Position numbers and translations under genes: made by a program. A DNA stretch of 50,483 nucleotides, from contig JAFXAA010000019.1 in NCBI GenBank assembly GCA_017522105.1, forward strand, positions 1-50,483, written 5' to 3'. The notes beneath the pieces were generated by a model. It ran no database searches and was not told where the DNA came from. It saw nothing but the letters and a program-made list of their open reading frames with translations. The number at the start of each line of letters is the position of its first letter. The first letter of the stretch is position 1. Origin of the DNA: Bacteroidales bacterium. GTDB taxonomy: Bacteria; Bacteroidota; Bacteroidia; Bacteroidales; P3. This document shows, piece by piece, positions 16,401-24,800 of this stretch.

Positions 16401-17250
16401 ATCGTCGGCTGTCAGTGCCTCGGCTTACTACAAGGAGACCCGCAACCTTATTCAGCTTGTCCAGTATGCTGGTGCTGACCCCAACACCAACTACTACAGC
16501 TACGACAACAAGGACTTCCGTACTATTAAAGGTATAACGCTGGCTTACGACCTCCGTCAGACGAAGAATATCCGTATCAATGCCAACTACACCTTGCAGT
16601 ATGCTGAAGGTACGGGTCTGTCCACTACTACTATGACCGAGCTTATCAAGGAAGGCTATACCACTTTGAAGATGCTCAATCCTATCAGCGACGACCGTCG
16701 ACATGAGTTTAAAGCAAATGTTGACTTCCGTTATGCATCTGGTGCCAAGTACAATGGACCCACCATCACTCGCGTTGTCACTGACAAGGAGACTGGCGAA
16801 AAACGCAAGAAAGAAGTCAAGCTCCTTGAGAACTTTGGTATCAACTTTATGGCTGTTGCACAATCAGGCCGTCCTTACACCCGTGCCTATTCCAACACCC
16901 GTACAACCATCGTTGGTGGCTATCGTGGTGCCCGACTGCCATGGGGTTTCTATTTCAATGTTGTTGCTGACAAGACATGGCCTATCAAGGTTGGTAAGAG
17001 AGAAACGTATCTCAATGTCGCCGTCACTATCAACAACCTCTTTGATATTCGCAACGTCGTCGGTGTCTTCGCCGTTACCGGTAATCCCGAGGATAATGGT
17101 TATTTGACCGACCCCGAGACACAGGTCAACATTAACAATGAACTTGACCCCACCGCTTATCGTGAACTCTATGCTATCACACTGCGCAACGGCACGTGGA
17201 ACTATTCCTCGCCGCGTACAATAAGATTGTCTCTGTCTTACAATTTCTAA
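13462..17250 (+). CDS. TonB-dependent outer-membrane receptor
   Basis: The 1,262-residue protein has a signal peptide (1-24), a carboxypeptidase-regulatory-like domain (about 26-110, GTMKGTVVDAKSKEPMPFVNV), a plug domain (about 120-235, with MPGNSVESIVAAVGGV) and a long beta-barrel ending in IRLSLSYNF with a terminal Phe, as outer-membrane barrels do. Such receptors import large ligands or act as export partners, powered by TonB. The barrel is longer than average. The next two genes encode a giant secreted protein and a PorV/PorQ protein; I recall this trio as recurring in Bacteroidota, which suggests a shared surface task rather than nutrient uptake. It is not a SusC/SusD pair: no SusD gene follows. 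Confidence 0.93.
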   Translation: MRMFRKVLLTLGLLLLAEVTALAQGTMKGTVVDAKSKEPMPFVNVIAKQDGKQVLVGVTDFDGIYTIKPLPVGKYDLEVKFVGYATYVRTGINVTASGFTIVDVELNPSATVLDAVEIVEEKVPVIEIGTAESGQRLSSDDIARMPGNSVESIVAAVGGVGYSDGGTGSARGEGGMVTMQGNVRKRTSVNVPKDAIAEIQVILGGTPASIGEAIGGTQIITLKPPTSQFKGMVRWEGYLDYRLLNTFMVYLTGPVIKKNIKNSDGSSLERTLVGFRFTGQAQYENSPFYRVKGYRYQIVNDEKVRMIEQSPLSYDPVSGAVRYTGETSLRGSDFHEITRLTKKDFDGDASRVPNLQYYGVAMEGALDFRFSDYATLTLTGEFSASHSPSASISPLTMPLTGSTVSEGMSMGLTVDFTQRFRDPEVSNEDEAKASSPIKNVMYNITGMVQRSTAKSYNENYGKSINDIFKYGYIGKFITEKQRTYEERTIDYNGVTRTAMVQNNWNDNVTYVSGSEYNPLLSNYNEQLFHSDEFRDIRPYLTMKEYIQQFYGLYNGDSPGSIYGMLSNVGVQGGSYALSQSDALYLQAKASADVLGHEIEIGFQYDQLWESSYSLSAYGLWGLMRQNANRHILQLDLNNPIYRTQGSQLYVDYNRLLDASQQTPFDAAFRQYLASNGLLGSDPSREWIDIDRFMPEDFVNAGGINMFSANELINSGNPYVSYVGYDHTGKKYNGANWSLEEYFNPGDSKYMNLPSFSPIYMAGYIQDKFYFQDLIFNVGVRVDYFDGNQYVMKDPYLLYESYTVGQLRERIASGTAMSTNAIYAGAGDNWVPYVDFVQDETTTSLPTIKGYRDPEGNWYDATGTQVASPNSVSGNSGKPTPYRTAAGQKSVTDGKVHVDGVFERYKPQIVAMPRIAFSFPIGDKSQFKASYDIIARRPSSGWSASYLSYLYMSQISSISNPNLKPERITNYELGFQQALNQSSAVSASAYYKETRNLIQLVQYAGADPNTNYYSYDNKDFRTIKGITLAYDLRQTKNIRINANYTLQYAEGTGLSTTTMTELIKEGYTTLKMLNPISDDRRHEFKANVDFRYASGAKYNGPTITRVVTDKETGEKRKKEVKLLENFGINFMAVAQSGRPYTRAYSNTRTTIVGGYRGARLPWGFYFNVVADKTWPIKVGKRETYLNVAVTINNLFDIRNVVGVFAVTGNPEDNGYLTDPETQVNINNELDPTAYRELYAITLRNGTWNYSSPRTIRLSLSYNF

Positions 17251-17275
17251 AGTCAACGTGAAAAAAAACAACAAG

Positions 17276-20200
17276 ATGAAAAGTATATATAACAAACTAC
17301 TGTTGGTCTCCTTGCTGATGGTAACCTTTACGGGTACGGTTACGGCTCGTGAGTGTACCGAGTGCAAGAAAACCAACTTGAGGAATGCCAGCGTACAGAC
17401 TAAGGCTGCGGTTTGTAAACGTGCACAAAGCACGGCAGAGCTCAACATTAACAATGTACGCACCCAGATTAATGGCTATGGCAACATGTGGTACGACGGA
17501 AGTATTGCCAAGTACTTTGTGCCAAAGAGTGGTAACGCCAGCCCTCTGTATTGCGCTGCCCTCTGGATTGGTGGTACCGATGTTAATGACCAGCTCCGTC
17601 TTGCCGCTCTGCGCTTTGGCCAAAATGGTGACGATTACTGGCCCGGTCCCATTAAGGTTAATGGAACAGCCTCAACAGACCTGCCTGTCTGCAATGCTTA
17701 CGATAAGCATTGGATTATTACAAAGGCAGAGGTCATGGCTCTTAAGTCTCACTTTTCCTATGATACGGGCAATCGTGTCACCCTCATCAACCCGGAACAT
17801 CTTCAGGAGGATATTACCGATGTGATTGCCAATTGGCCTGCAAAGGGTGACGGTGATGACTTGACCGATTTCCTCGCGCCGTTCTATGATGCAGACGGTG
17901 ACTTGGAGTATAATCCTGCCAGTGGTGACTATCCTTACTATGATTTTGACAACAAACTTTGCCCCCGAACCTTGAAGGCAGAATGGGGTGATGCGTATAT
18001 CGACCATGTGACGCCTACTATGGAGGATGATGCCGGTATCGTCTCTGGAGGTCTTCTCTCTGACCAGGTGCTGAAAGGTGACCAGACTATATGGTGGGTT
18101 TTCAATGATATGGGTAACACCCATACCGAATCGGGCGGTCTGCCTATTGGTATAGAAATCCGTGCCCAGGCGTTTGCTTTCGCCACGAACGACGAAATCA
18201 ACAACATGACCTTCTACTCGTACGAGATTATCAACCGTTCTACTTATGAACTGCGTGAGACCTATTTCAGCCAGTGGGTTGATCCAGACCTTGGCAACGC
18301 TCGCGATGACTATGTCGGATGTGATGTCCGTCGTGGACTGGGATACTGCTACAATGGTACGAAGACCGACCTTGCCGGTGCCGGTAGCTACAGCGGCATT
18401 CCTCCTGCGGTTGGTATTGACTTCTTCCAGGGCCCCTATATGGATCCTGATGGCAAGGATAATCCCAAGATAAACATTCCTTGGATTTTGGCCAGTGGCA
18501 GCGATGCTCTCAAGCAGCGCCTGAGTCGTTATCTCCGTGCAGACGGCACTTATGACACCATTGCTATCACCGATGATGCAGACGGCTTCTTCAATGCTGC
18601 TGATGACGGTTACAAGAGTTGGTACTTTGTGCCGGGTGACGAGGTGGGCAACTGCGCTATCAATGGTGTCAACTTCGGTAACAATATCGTTGATGATGAA
18701 CGTTTTGGTATGCGTCGCTTCGTTTACTACCTGAACAGCGGCAGTGGACGTAATGCGGAGCCTTCGAAAGCTGTAGACTATTACAACTACCTTCGTGGCT
18801 ATTGGCGTGACAACACCCGTATGACCTTTGGCAATATGGGTCTTGACGGTAGTGTGACATGTGACTTCATGTTCCCTGGCGACTCTGACCCCTGGTTATG
18901 GGGTACCAATGGTGTCAATCCTGGCAATGACATTAAAGACCACTGGACTGAATATGAGATGCCCAACAACCCGCCGGACGACCGTCGTTTCATGCAGTCG
19001 GCAGGCCCCTTCACGCTGAAGCCCGGTGCTCTTAACTATATTACTGTCGGTATTCCTTGGGCGCAAGCAGCCTCTGGCGACCAGTGGTCGTCTGTCGAGC
19101 TGCTTCGTCAAGTCGATGATGTCTGTCAGGCTCTTTTCGAGAACTGCTTCAAGGTTCTTGACGGTCCCGATGCTCCGACGCTCACAGCCCAGGAACTCAA
19201 CAACGAGATTATCCTCTATGTCTCCTACGAGAATCCCGAGTCCAACAACTATGGAGAAAGGTACAATGAGGAAGATCCTTCTATCATGAAGAGTTATTCT
19301 GTGGTGACATCGAGGGATACCACCATCAATGGTGTCACGTATACAACTACCACTACTACCTCGAAAGACTATACCGACGATCAGCGTAGTTATAAGTTTG
19401 AGGGTTATCAGATATTCCAGCTCGTTGACGCTAATGCGTCCATTGCAGATATCCGCGACTACAGTAAAGCCCGTCAGGTTGCGCAGTGCGACATTGAAAA
19501 CTACTACGACAGTACTGGCGATAGGAACCAAGCTATATCGAAGCTTGTCAACTATGACATCATTGACGGTATCGTTGTCGGCAATGTTATGGTTAATGGT
19601 ACTAACTCTGGTATCCAGCATGCCTTCCGCATCACGCGTGACATGTTCGCGACGGGTACTAATACCTCACTTGTCAACAATCGTGAGTACTATTATATAG
19701 CTGTTGCTTACGCTCAAAACCGTTACAAGGAGTATTCCCAGACTGAGGCCACCAAGCTTGATGGTCAGATGACCCCATACCTTGCAGGACGTATGAATGA
19801 GTGGGGTGGTAGCATAGCTCCTATAACTGTTATTCCTCACAATCCCGTTTCCGAAGCCGGTGGCAAGATTCCGCAGTCTGAGTTTGGCATGTGTCCAAGC
19901 ATTACTCGTCTTGAAGGATATGGTAACGGCGGATATACACTTCGTTTGACGGATGCTTCCATTAACAGTTTGATGGGAGCCTACGGTGTTGCAGGTGTTG
20001 CTCCAGGCGAGTTTGTTGACTCTGTTGCTGCGAATGGAATGGCTGACTTCTCGTATATGAAAAATCCTTGCATTATTGTTAATCCCCAGTATCAGGAGAA
20101 TTATGGCCCAATCAATGTCCGTGTTATAGATCCTCTCAAAGTTAAGGCTGGCCAGTATAACGTATGCTTCTGGAATGGTAGTTTTGACACAACAGTTACG

Positions 20201-22330
20201 CCTAATGTATTTGTTCCGACTCTGGCTGACACGGTTAAAGGAGTGGTCAACAATACTCGTTGGTGTATTGTCCGTGCAGACGGATCTGGTATACCAGTAC
20301 ATTCGAATGGTAATACGGTTCTCGTAGACACTGTATGGTCTGATTTTTCAATCGGTCGTTATAACGAACAGCTCTTCCTTGAACTTGGCTTTGCAGTATC
20401 ACTCAAAAATCCTGTACCCGCTGCAACAGACCTCTCCGACTCAACCAAAATTGGCCCTCGTACATACAATACGTTTTACAATGGATTTGTAAACGATGGC
20501 GCTATGTTAAGTTCAGAAATGTTTTTTAGCGACGAGAGACTTCAGTGGCTAAGTGGTATTGCTGATAACGACAACTCAACACTAACAAACTGGATTCGTT
20601 CTGGTGCTCAACATTCAAACTCGCCGTCTATATTTGGAGGCACATCAGGTGAAGTCTCGCTTTCTGAGCCATATCTTGACGATGACTATTATAAAGAGTA
20701 CTATGATTCGGCAAGTGCGCGTATGCATACTGTCTCAATGGATAAAGGCGAGGTGTTTGAGGATGTTGTGAGCGGCTTATGGTCTCCCTATGCACTTGTC
20801 TCTACTATGCCATATCATCCAGGTTTCAACTTCTCTCATTATATGCCATCACAAGAGTTGATAGATAGTATGCAGGCTTTGACTTCTGGCAATCCGGGTT
20901 ATGCTGAGTTTAGACCTAATAGAATTATCAGGTATAAACGAGACCTTATGCGCAATGACAAGAATCAGGCACTGAATTATAGTGATATGTCGCAGTTGCC
21001 CAGCGTTCACATTGTACTTACTGCCGACACTTCCAAGTGGACACGTTGTCCTGTTATCGAAATGTGCGATGACTACACGCAGGCTGAAGGAAATGCTCGC
21101 AAGTTCAGCGCTCGTGCCCATAAGTCAGTCGACAAGAATGGTGACACCTTGGTCGGCAATACCCCTGCCTCAGCAGCTCAGTTGGCTGACCCCAATAGCC
21201 CTGCCTATATATCAGAGTATGGTATGGGCTGGTTCCCGGGCTACGCTATCAATACTGTCACTGGCGAACGTTTGAATATCATGTTCGGTGAAGATTCTCG
21301 CTACGTACAGTTCAATGGGCGTGACATGATATGGAATCCTGTGAGCAACATAGTTGATGGTACGCAAGACTATGTTTTGGGAGGTCGTCACTTTATTTAT
21401 GTGCTTAATGCAGGCAACATTCCATTTCATAACATGAAGGAGGCCAAAGCCCAGCTTTTCAAAATCAAGCGCTACCATACTCCTTCTTATGATGCTGGTC
21501 GTTGGGCTAGAAAGATGCTTGCTTCTGTAGATAATCTGATGAGTTTCGTTGATACTGCTGCTGGTAGTGGTATGCCTCTTCTTTGGAAGGGTATTATCAG
21601 TGGAGAGGATTTGGGTAACCCGTTGCGCGATTCGATAGCCATGCTGTACTCCTCCGTTGCGTGGGTCAACATGCCGTTGGTCAATTCGCGCTATGCATTC
21701 AAGCACCCCGGTCGCAGCGCGATGAACGATGGCTACGCCTCTAACGGTATCCCCACCGACGTGACCATCAACATCGACATCCGCACCCCCTATGGGCGCT
21801 TCATGGGGCCCAATGGTACAACCTATAGTAACTGCGGTCGCCCCAATCTCAACGGCAACATGCCTGCCTATCAGTTCACGCTCTCGTCGTCCGACGCCGT
21901 GCTTGAGAACCTTGCCATCAACAGCGATGACAAGAAGGCCTATGCCGACTCTTTGCTCAACCTCATCAGTGTGGTCCCCAACCCCTACTACAGCTATTCC
22001 AACTATGAGACCTCCAGCCAGCTGGAGACCAAGGTGCGCATCATCAATCTGCCCACCGGCGAGGAGAATGGCGTCAAGGTTGGTTGCACCATCAACATCT
22101 ACACCGTCGACGGAACCCTTGTACGCACCATAGGCCCCACCGCAGTTATACGCGACAACGACCTCGGTGCCGAGGCAACCACCGTCGACTGGGATCTCCA
22201 CAACCACACTGGCATTCCTATCGCCGGCGGCATGTATCTCATCCATGTATCTGTACCCGGCATCGGCGAGAAGGTCATCAAGTGGTTCGGCACCATGCGT
22301 CCTGTCGACCTGAACTCGTACCAATTCTAA
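17276..22330 (+). CDS. Giant secreted protein with C-terminal FlgD-like/T9SS-type domain
   Basis: The 1,684-residue protein starts at ATG 17276, which gives a clean signal peptide (MKSIYNKLLLVSLLMVTFTG...); a GTG at 17258 would add six residues. The mature N-terminus (NINNVRTQINGYGNMWYD..., ALWIGG, GDDYWPGP) is one I associate with large proteins encoded beside PorV genes. The C-terminus (about 1565-1684) has VVPNPYYSYSNYE, INIYTVDGTLVRTIG, VDWDLHNHTGIPIAGGMYLIHV and ends GTMRPVDLNSYQF, a FlgD-Ig/T9SS-sorting-like fold. It is probably surface-exposed or secreted; no enzyme motif is seen. The centre (around 20400-20760) is about 43% GC against about 56% near 21721-21960, hinting at a mosaic gene. 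Confidence 0.85.
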   Translation: MKSIYNKLLLVSLLMVTFTGTVTARECTECKKTNLRNASVQTKAAVCKRAQSTAELNINNVRTQINGYGNMWYDGSIAKYFVPKSGNASPLYCAALWIGGTDVNDQLRLAALRFGQNGDDYWPGPIKVNGTASTDLPVCNAYDKHWIITKAEVMALKSHFSYDTGNRVTLINPEHLQEDITDVIANWPAKGDGDDLTDFLAPFYDADGDLEYNPASGDYPYYDFDNKLCPRTLKAEWGDAYIDHVTPTMEDDAGIVSGGLLSDQVLKGDQTIWWVFNDMGNTHTESGGLPIGIEIRAQAFAFATNDEINNMTFYSYEIINRSTYELRETYFSQWVDPDLGNARDDYVGCDVRRGLGYCYNGTKTDLAGAGSYSGIPPAVGIDFFQGPYMDPDGKDNPKINIPWILASGSDALKQRLSRYLRADGTYDTIAITDDADGFFNAADDGYKSWYFVPGDEVGNCAINGVNFGNNIVDDERFGMRRFVYYLNSGSGRNAEPSKAVDYYNYLRGYWRDNTRMTFGNMGLDGSVTCDFMFPGDSDPWLWGTNGVNPGNDIKDHWTEYEMPNNPPDDRRFMQSAGPFTLKPGALNYITVGIPWAQAASGDQWSSVELLRQVDDVCQALFENCFKVLDGPDAPTLTAQELNNEIILYVSYENPESNNYGERYNEEDPSIMKSYSVVTSRDTTINGVTYTTTTTTSKDYTDDQRSYKFEGYQIFQLVDANASIADIRDYSKARQVAQCDIENYYDSTGDRNQAISKLVNYDIIDGIVVGNVMVNGTNSGIQHAFRITRDMFATGTNTSLVNNREYYYIAVAYAQNRYKEYSQTEATKLDGQMTPYLAGRMNEWGGSIAPITVIPHNPVSEAGGKIPQSEFGMCPSITRLEGYGNGGYTLRLTDASINSLMGAYGVAGVAPGEFVDSVAANGMADFSYMKNPCIIVNPQYQENYGPINVRVIDPLKVKAGQYNVCFWNGSFDTTVTPNVFVPTLADTVKGVVNNTRWCIVRADGSGIPVHSNGNTVLVDTVWSDFSIGRYNEQLFLELGFAVSLKNPVPAATDLSDSTKIGPRTYNTFYNGFVNDGAMLSSEMFFSDERLQWLSGIADNDNSTLTNWIRSGAQHSNSPSIFGGTSGEVSLSEPYLDDDYYKEYYDSASARMHTVSMDKGEVFEDVVSGLWSPYALVSTMPYHPGFNFSHYMPSQELIDSMQALTSGNPGYAEFRPNRIIRYKRDLMRNDKNQALNYSDMSQLPSVHIVLTADTSKWTRCPVIEMCDDYTQAEGNARKFSARAHKSVDKNGDTLVGNTPASAAQLADPNSPAYISEYGMGWFPGYAINTVTGERLNIMFGEDSRYVQFNGRDMIWNPVSNIVDGTQDYVLGGRHFIYVLNAGNIPFHNMKEAKAQLFKIKRYHTPSYDAGRWARKMLASVDNLMSFVDTAAGSGMPLLWKGIISGEDLGNPLRDSIAMLYSSVAWVNMPLVNSRYAFKHPGRSAMNDGYASNGIPTDVTINIDIRTPYGRFMGPNGTTYSNCGRPNLNGNMPAYQFTLSSSDAVLENLAINSDDKKAYADSLLNLISVVPNPYYSYSNYETSSQLETKVRIINLPTGEENGVKVGCTINIYTVDGTLVRTIGPTAVIRDNDLGAEATTVDWDLHNHTGIPIAGGMYLIHVSVPGIGEKVIKWFGTMRPVDLNSYQF

Positions 22331-22362
22331 CCGTGTAAGAAACCTCAAAAAACATCACAGAC

Positions 22363-23436
22363 ATGAAAAGAATATTAAAAATATTTGCAGTAGTTGTGAT
22401 TCTGTCGGCCATGTCGGCCCAGTCGGCCATGGCAGGCAACGACGAGCGTCGCGGAACTGCAGGTGCCTCCGAGCTGCTCATCAATCCGTGGGCACGCAGC
22501 ACCGGCTGGGGCGGTGTCAACATCTCCAGCGTGCGTGGCATCGACGCTATGTTCAACAATGCCGCAGGTCTGGCATTCGTCAAGAACATCGAGGTTGCCT
22601 ACACCAACACCATCCTTTATGGTGGCAAATCGGGCTTCAACAGCGGTGCCGCCATCAACACCTTCGGTCTTGGCGTGCGTGTCTTCGAGTCTGGTGTGTT
22701 GGGTGTTTATGTTATGACTCTCAACTTCGGCGACATCCCCGTCACCACCTACGACAGTCCCGAGCCCGGCTCCAACGGCACTTTCGCCCCGAGCTACATG
22801 AACATCAACGTTGCCTATGCCCATAGCTTCACCAACACCATCCATGGTGGTGTCGTCTTCAAGCTGGCCACCGAGACTACCGACAACATCTCCGGCTCCG
22901 GCTTCGCCATTGATGCCGGCATCCAGTATGTTACCGGTGAGAACGATGAACTCAAGTTCGGTATCAGCCTCAAGAACTGGGGCCCCTCGATGAAGTTCGG
23001 TGGTACCGGCCATTCGCTGACCATGGTCAACAACTCCGGCAACGACTTCACCGTCGAGACCCGTGCCGCAGAGATGGAGCTCCCCACCTGCCTCAACATC
23101 GGCCTCTCCTATGATTTCCTCTTCGAAAAGTGGAACCAGCGTCTCACCATCGCCGGCAGTTTCACCTCCAACGCCTTCCTGCGCGACAACTTCACGCTCG
23201 GCCTTGAGTACGGTCTGCTCAACATCGTGCAGCTCCGTGCCGGCTATGTCTTCCAGGAGGGTTTGTGGACCGGCAACGCCGCCACCGCCAACACCGGCAT
23301 CTGTGCCGGTGCCTCGGTGGACATTCCGCTGAGCAAGAAAGAAGATTCCAACCTCGGTCTAACCTTAGATTATTCCTACCGCACGGCAGCTCCGCTCAAG
23401 GGCACCCACGCCATCGGCGCCAGCTTCCGCTTCTAA
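22363..23436 (+). CDS. PorV/PorQ family outer-membrane protein
   Basis: The 357-residue protein has a signal peptide (1-24) and a predicted beta-barrel with alternating polar and hydrophobic strands that ends in GTHAIGASFRF, with a C-terminal Phe. The mature start (TAGASELLINPWARSTGWGGVNISSVRGIDAMFNNAAGLA) closely follows the PorV/PorQ pattern in which AMFWNPAGLA-like motifs follow the start. PorV is the T9SS shuttle that carries cargo from the translocon to the attachment complex. Because this copy lies directly behind a giant cargo-like gene it may be a dedicated partner rather than the main PorV. A strong terminator follows (23461-23496). Confidence 0.85.
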   Translation: MKRILKIFAVVVILSAMSAQSAMAGNDERRGTAGASELLINPWARSTGWGGVNISSVRGIDAMFNNAAGLAFVKNIEVAYTNTILYGGKSGFNSGAAINTFGLGVRVFESGVLGVYVMTLNFGDIPVTTYDSPEPGSNGTFAPSYMNINVAYAHSFTNTIHGGVVFKLATETTDNISGSGFAIDAGIQYVTGENDELKFGISLKNWGPSMKFGGTGHSLTMVNNSGNDFTVETRAAEMELPTCLNIGLSYDFLFEKWNQRLTIAGSFTSNAFLRDNFTLGLEYGLLNIVQLRAGYVFQEGLWTGNAATANTGICAGASVDIPLSKKEDSNLGLTLDYSYRTAAPLKGTHAIGASFRF

Positions 23437-23460
23437 CACGAAAGTAACATAGCAAAATGC

Positions 23461-23496
23461 TGGGAAAGGCTTTCCTATAAGCCTTTCCCACTTTTT
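23461..23496 (+). terminator. Rho-independent terminator of the receptor/PorV unit
   Basis: A perfect 12-bp stem TGGGAAAGGCTT (23461-23472) / AAGCCTTTCCCA (23479-23490) with a 6-base loop is followed by CTTTTT. It lies 24 bases after the PorV-like stop and separates that unit from greA. Confidence 0.9.
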
Positions 23497-23524
23497 AAAC
23501 GTCCGAAAAAAACAACATATCATC

Positions 23525-23998
23525 ATGTCAGAGATAAAGTATTACAGTGAAGAGGGCCTTCAGAAGTTGAAGGACGAGCTGCACCACCTTATTGTCGTAG
23601 AGCGTCCGGCGGCCTCGGCGGCCATAGCCGAAGCACGCGACAAGGGCGACCTCAGCGAGAACGCCGAGTACGACGCTGCCAAGGAGGCTCAGGGCCACCT
23701 CGAAGCCCGCATCTCCAAACTCCAGGAGCTTGTGGCCAACGCGCGCCTGCTCGACGAGAGCAAGATAGACACTTCCAAGGTGCTCCTGCTCTCCATCATC
23801 ACCATCCGTAACACCAAGAACAACGCCACGCAGCGCTACACCATCGTCCCCGAAAGCGAGGCGAACCTCAAGCAGGGCAAGATCAGTATCACCTCGCCTT
23901 TCGCCTCGGCCTTCCTCGGCCACAAGGTGGGCGACATTGTCGAGGTCAACGTACCCGCCGGCAAGATGACGTTTGAGCTAACCAAGATAGAAAGATAA
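23525..23998 (+). CDS. greA: Transcription elongation factor GreA
   Basis: The 157-residue protein has the N-terminal coiled coil (about 5-75) with the basic/acidic tip ARDKGDLSENAEYDAAKEAQ, whose acidic residues reach into the RNA polymerase channel, and the C-terminal FKBP-like domain (about 85-155) ending VGDIVEVNVPAGKMTFELTKIER. GreA stimulates cleavage of backtracked RNA so stalled polymerase can restart. The length is normal. It lies 3 bases before the HIT gene, so the two are probably cotranscribed. No clear -33/-7 promoter is visible in the 28 bases after the upstream terminator. Confidence 0.96.
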   Translation: MSEIKYYSEEGLQKLKDELHHLIVVERPAASAAIAEARDKGDLSENAEYDAAKEAQGHLEARISKLQELVANARLLDESKIDTSKVLLLSIITIRNTKNNATQRYTIVPESEANLKQGKISITSPFASAFLGHKVGDIVEVNVPAGKMTFELTKIER

Positions 23999-24001
23999 CC
24001 T

Positions 24002-24394
24002 ATGGCAAGTATTTTCAGCAAAATAGTGGCAGGCGAAATACCGTGCCACCGCGTCGCCGAGACCGAGCATTGTCTGGCATTCCTTGACGTCAACCCCATC
24101 GTACGCGGCCATGTGCTCTGCATCCCCAAGAAGGAGGTGGACTACATCTTCGACCTTGACGACGAACTCTTCTGCGAGCTGCACCTTTTTGCCAAGCGTG
24201 TTGCCAAGGGTCTCAAGAAGGTGTGCCCCTGCATCAAGGTGGGCGAGGCTGTGGTGGGCATCGATGTGCCGCACACTCACATCCACCTTGTGCCCCTCAA
24301 CAAGCCCGGCGACCTCAGCTTCTCGCACCATGTGGAGATGAGCCAGGAGGAACTCGCGGCCCTTGCCGCCGAGATTAGCGCCGCCATCGAATAG
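24002..24394 (+). CDS. HIT family (Hint-like) nucleotide-binding protein
   Basis: The 130-residue protein has the histidine triad H91-T-H93-I-H95-LVPLN; the SIFSKIVAGEIPCHRVAE start and FLDVNPIVRGHVLCIPK segment are typical of Hint-branch proteins, which hydrolyse adenosine phosphoramidates and related AMP conjugates. The length and motif are complete. It is the second gene after greA, a pairing I know from other Bacteroidota. A terminator hairpin follows its stop. Confidence 0.93.
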   Translation: MASIFSKIVAGEIPCHRVAETEHCLAFLDVNPIVRGHVLCIPKKEVDYIFDLDDELFCELHLFAKRVAKGLKKVCPCIKVGEAVVGIDVPHTHIHLVPLNKPGDLSFSHHVEMSQEELAALAAEISAAIE

Positions 24395-24412
24395 GGTGGA
24401 GGACAGCAGTAT

Positions 24413-24444
24413 AAGCCCGACGACCTGTGGCCGCCGGGCTTTTG
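24413..24444 (+). terminator. Terminator after the HIT gene
   Basis: A 7-bp stem AAGCCCG (24413-24419) / CGGGCTT (24435-24441) with a 15-base loop is followed by TTTG. It lies 18 bases after the stop. It is weaker than the others because the loop is long and the T run short. Confidence 0.6.
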
Positions 24445-24529
24445 TCTTGCCCTGCTGGTGCCGGCCCTGCTGTTTCGCGTCGGTGCCGCGACGGCATCCC
24501 TGCGGGTGTCCTGCCGCTCCGCGACGGCG

Positions 24530-24582
24530 TCCACTGAAGAACGGCCGTAGGGGCTCCGTAGGGGCTCCGTAGGGACTCCGTC
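24530..24582. repeat. 11-bp modular intergenic repeat, copy B
   Basis: TCCACTGAAGAACGGCCG (24530-24547) leads into CCGTAGGGGCT (24545-24555), CCGTAGGGGCT (24556-24566), CCGTAGGGACT (24567-24577) and CCGTC. It has one module of the ACTGAA half and three of the G-rich half, so it reads like one arm of the long palindromes. It lies in the 406-base gap between the HIT gene and rpsA, which otherwise holds the terminator (24413-24444), the rpsA promoter and its leader. Confidence 0.9.
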
Positions 24583-24651
24583 CGGAAACGAGGTCGGCGC
24601 GGCTGCGGATGTGGTGTGGAGGAAAAATATTGTTAAAAGAGTGGTCATGAC

Positions 24652-24682
24652 TTTGCCATGTCGGAAAAAAGATGTATCTTTG
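24652..24682 (+). promoter_or_regulatory. Promoter of rpsA
   Basis: TTTG (24652-24655) and TATCTTTG (24675-24682), 19 bases apart, match the Bacteroidota -33/-7 consensus exactly. The spacer contains CCATGTCGGAAAAAA, near-identical to the spacer of the glycogen synthase promoter at 35565-35595. Confidence 0.88.
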
Positions 24683-24689
24683 CATTTCG

Positions 24690-24800
24690 CTTGTTGCGCC
24701 ATGTAACCTGCCAACGATGTGCAGCACAAGTGTTTATGTGAATAAAAGGTTTAACCCGTGCCCGGGGCAGGAGGCACACAAGAAAAAAGAAACCCTACAC
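24690..24800 (+). other. Long 5' leader of rpsA
   Basis: About 110 bases separate the predicted transcription start (near 24690) from the rpsA ATG at 24801. The leader has a G/C-rich patch (CCCGTGCCCGGGGCAGG, about 24757-24773) and then an A-rich stretch just before the ATG. S1 genes are autoregulated in other bacteria, so a regulatory leader is plausible, but I see no defined structure. Confidence 0.35.

Noticed and set aside
24277-24729. Short open frames with SPYGAPTEPLR-like peptides across the 11-bp repeats
   Set aside because: These peptides are translations of CCGTAGGGGCT repeats. Similar frames occur at several copies on either strand with no start signals; they are likely sources of false proteins in databases.
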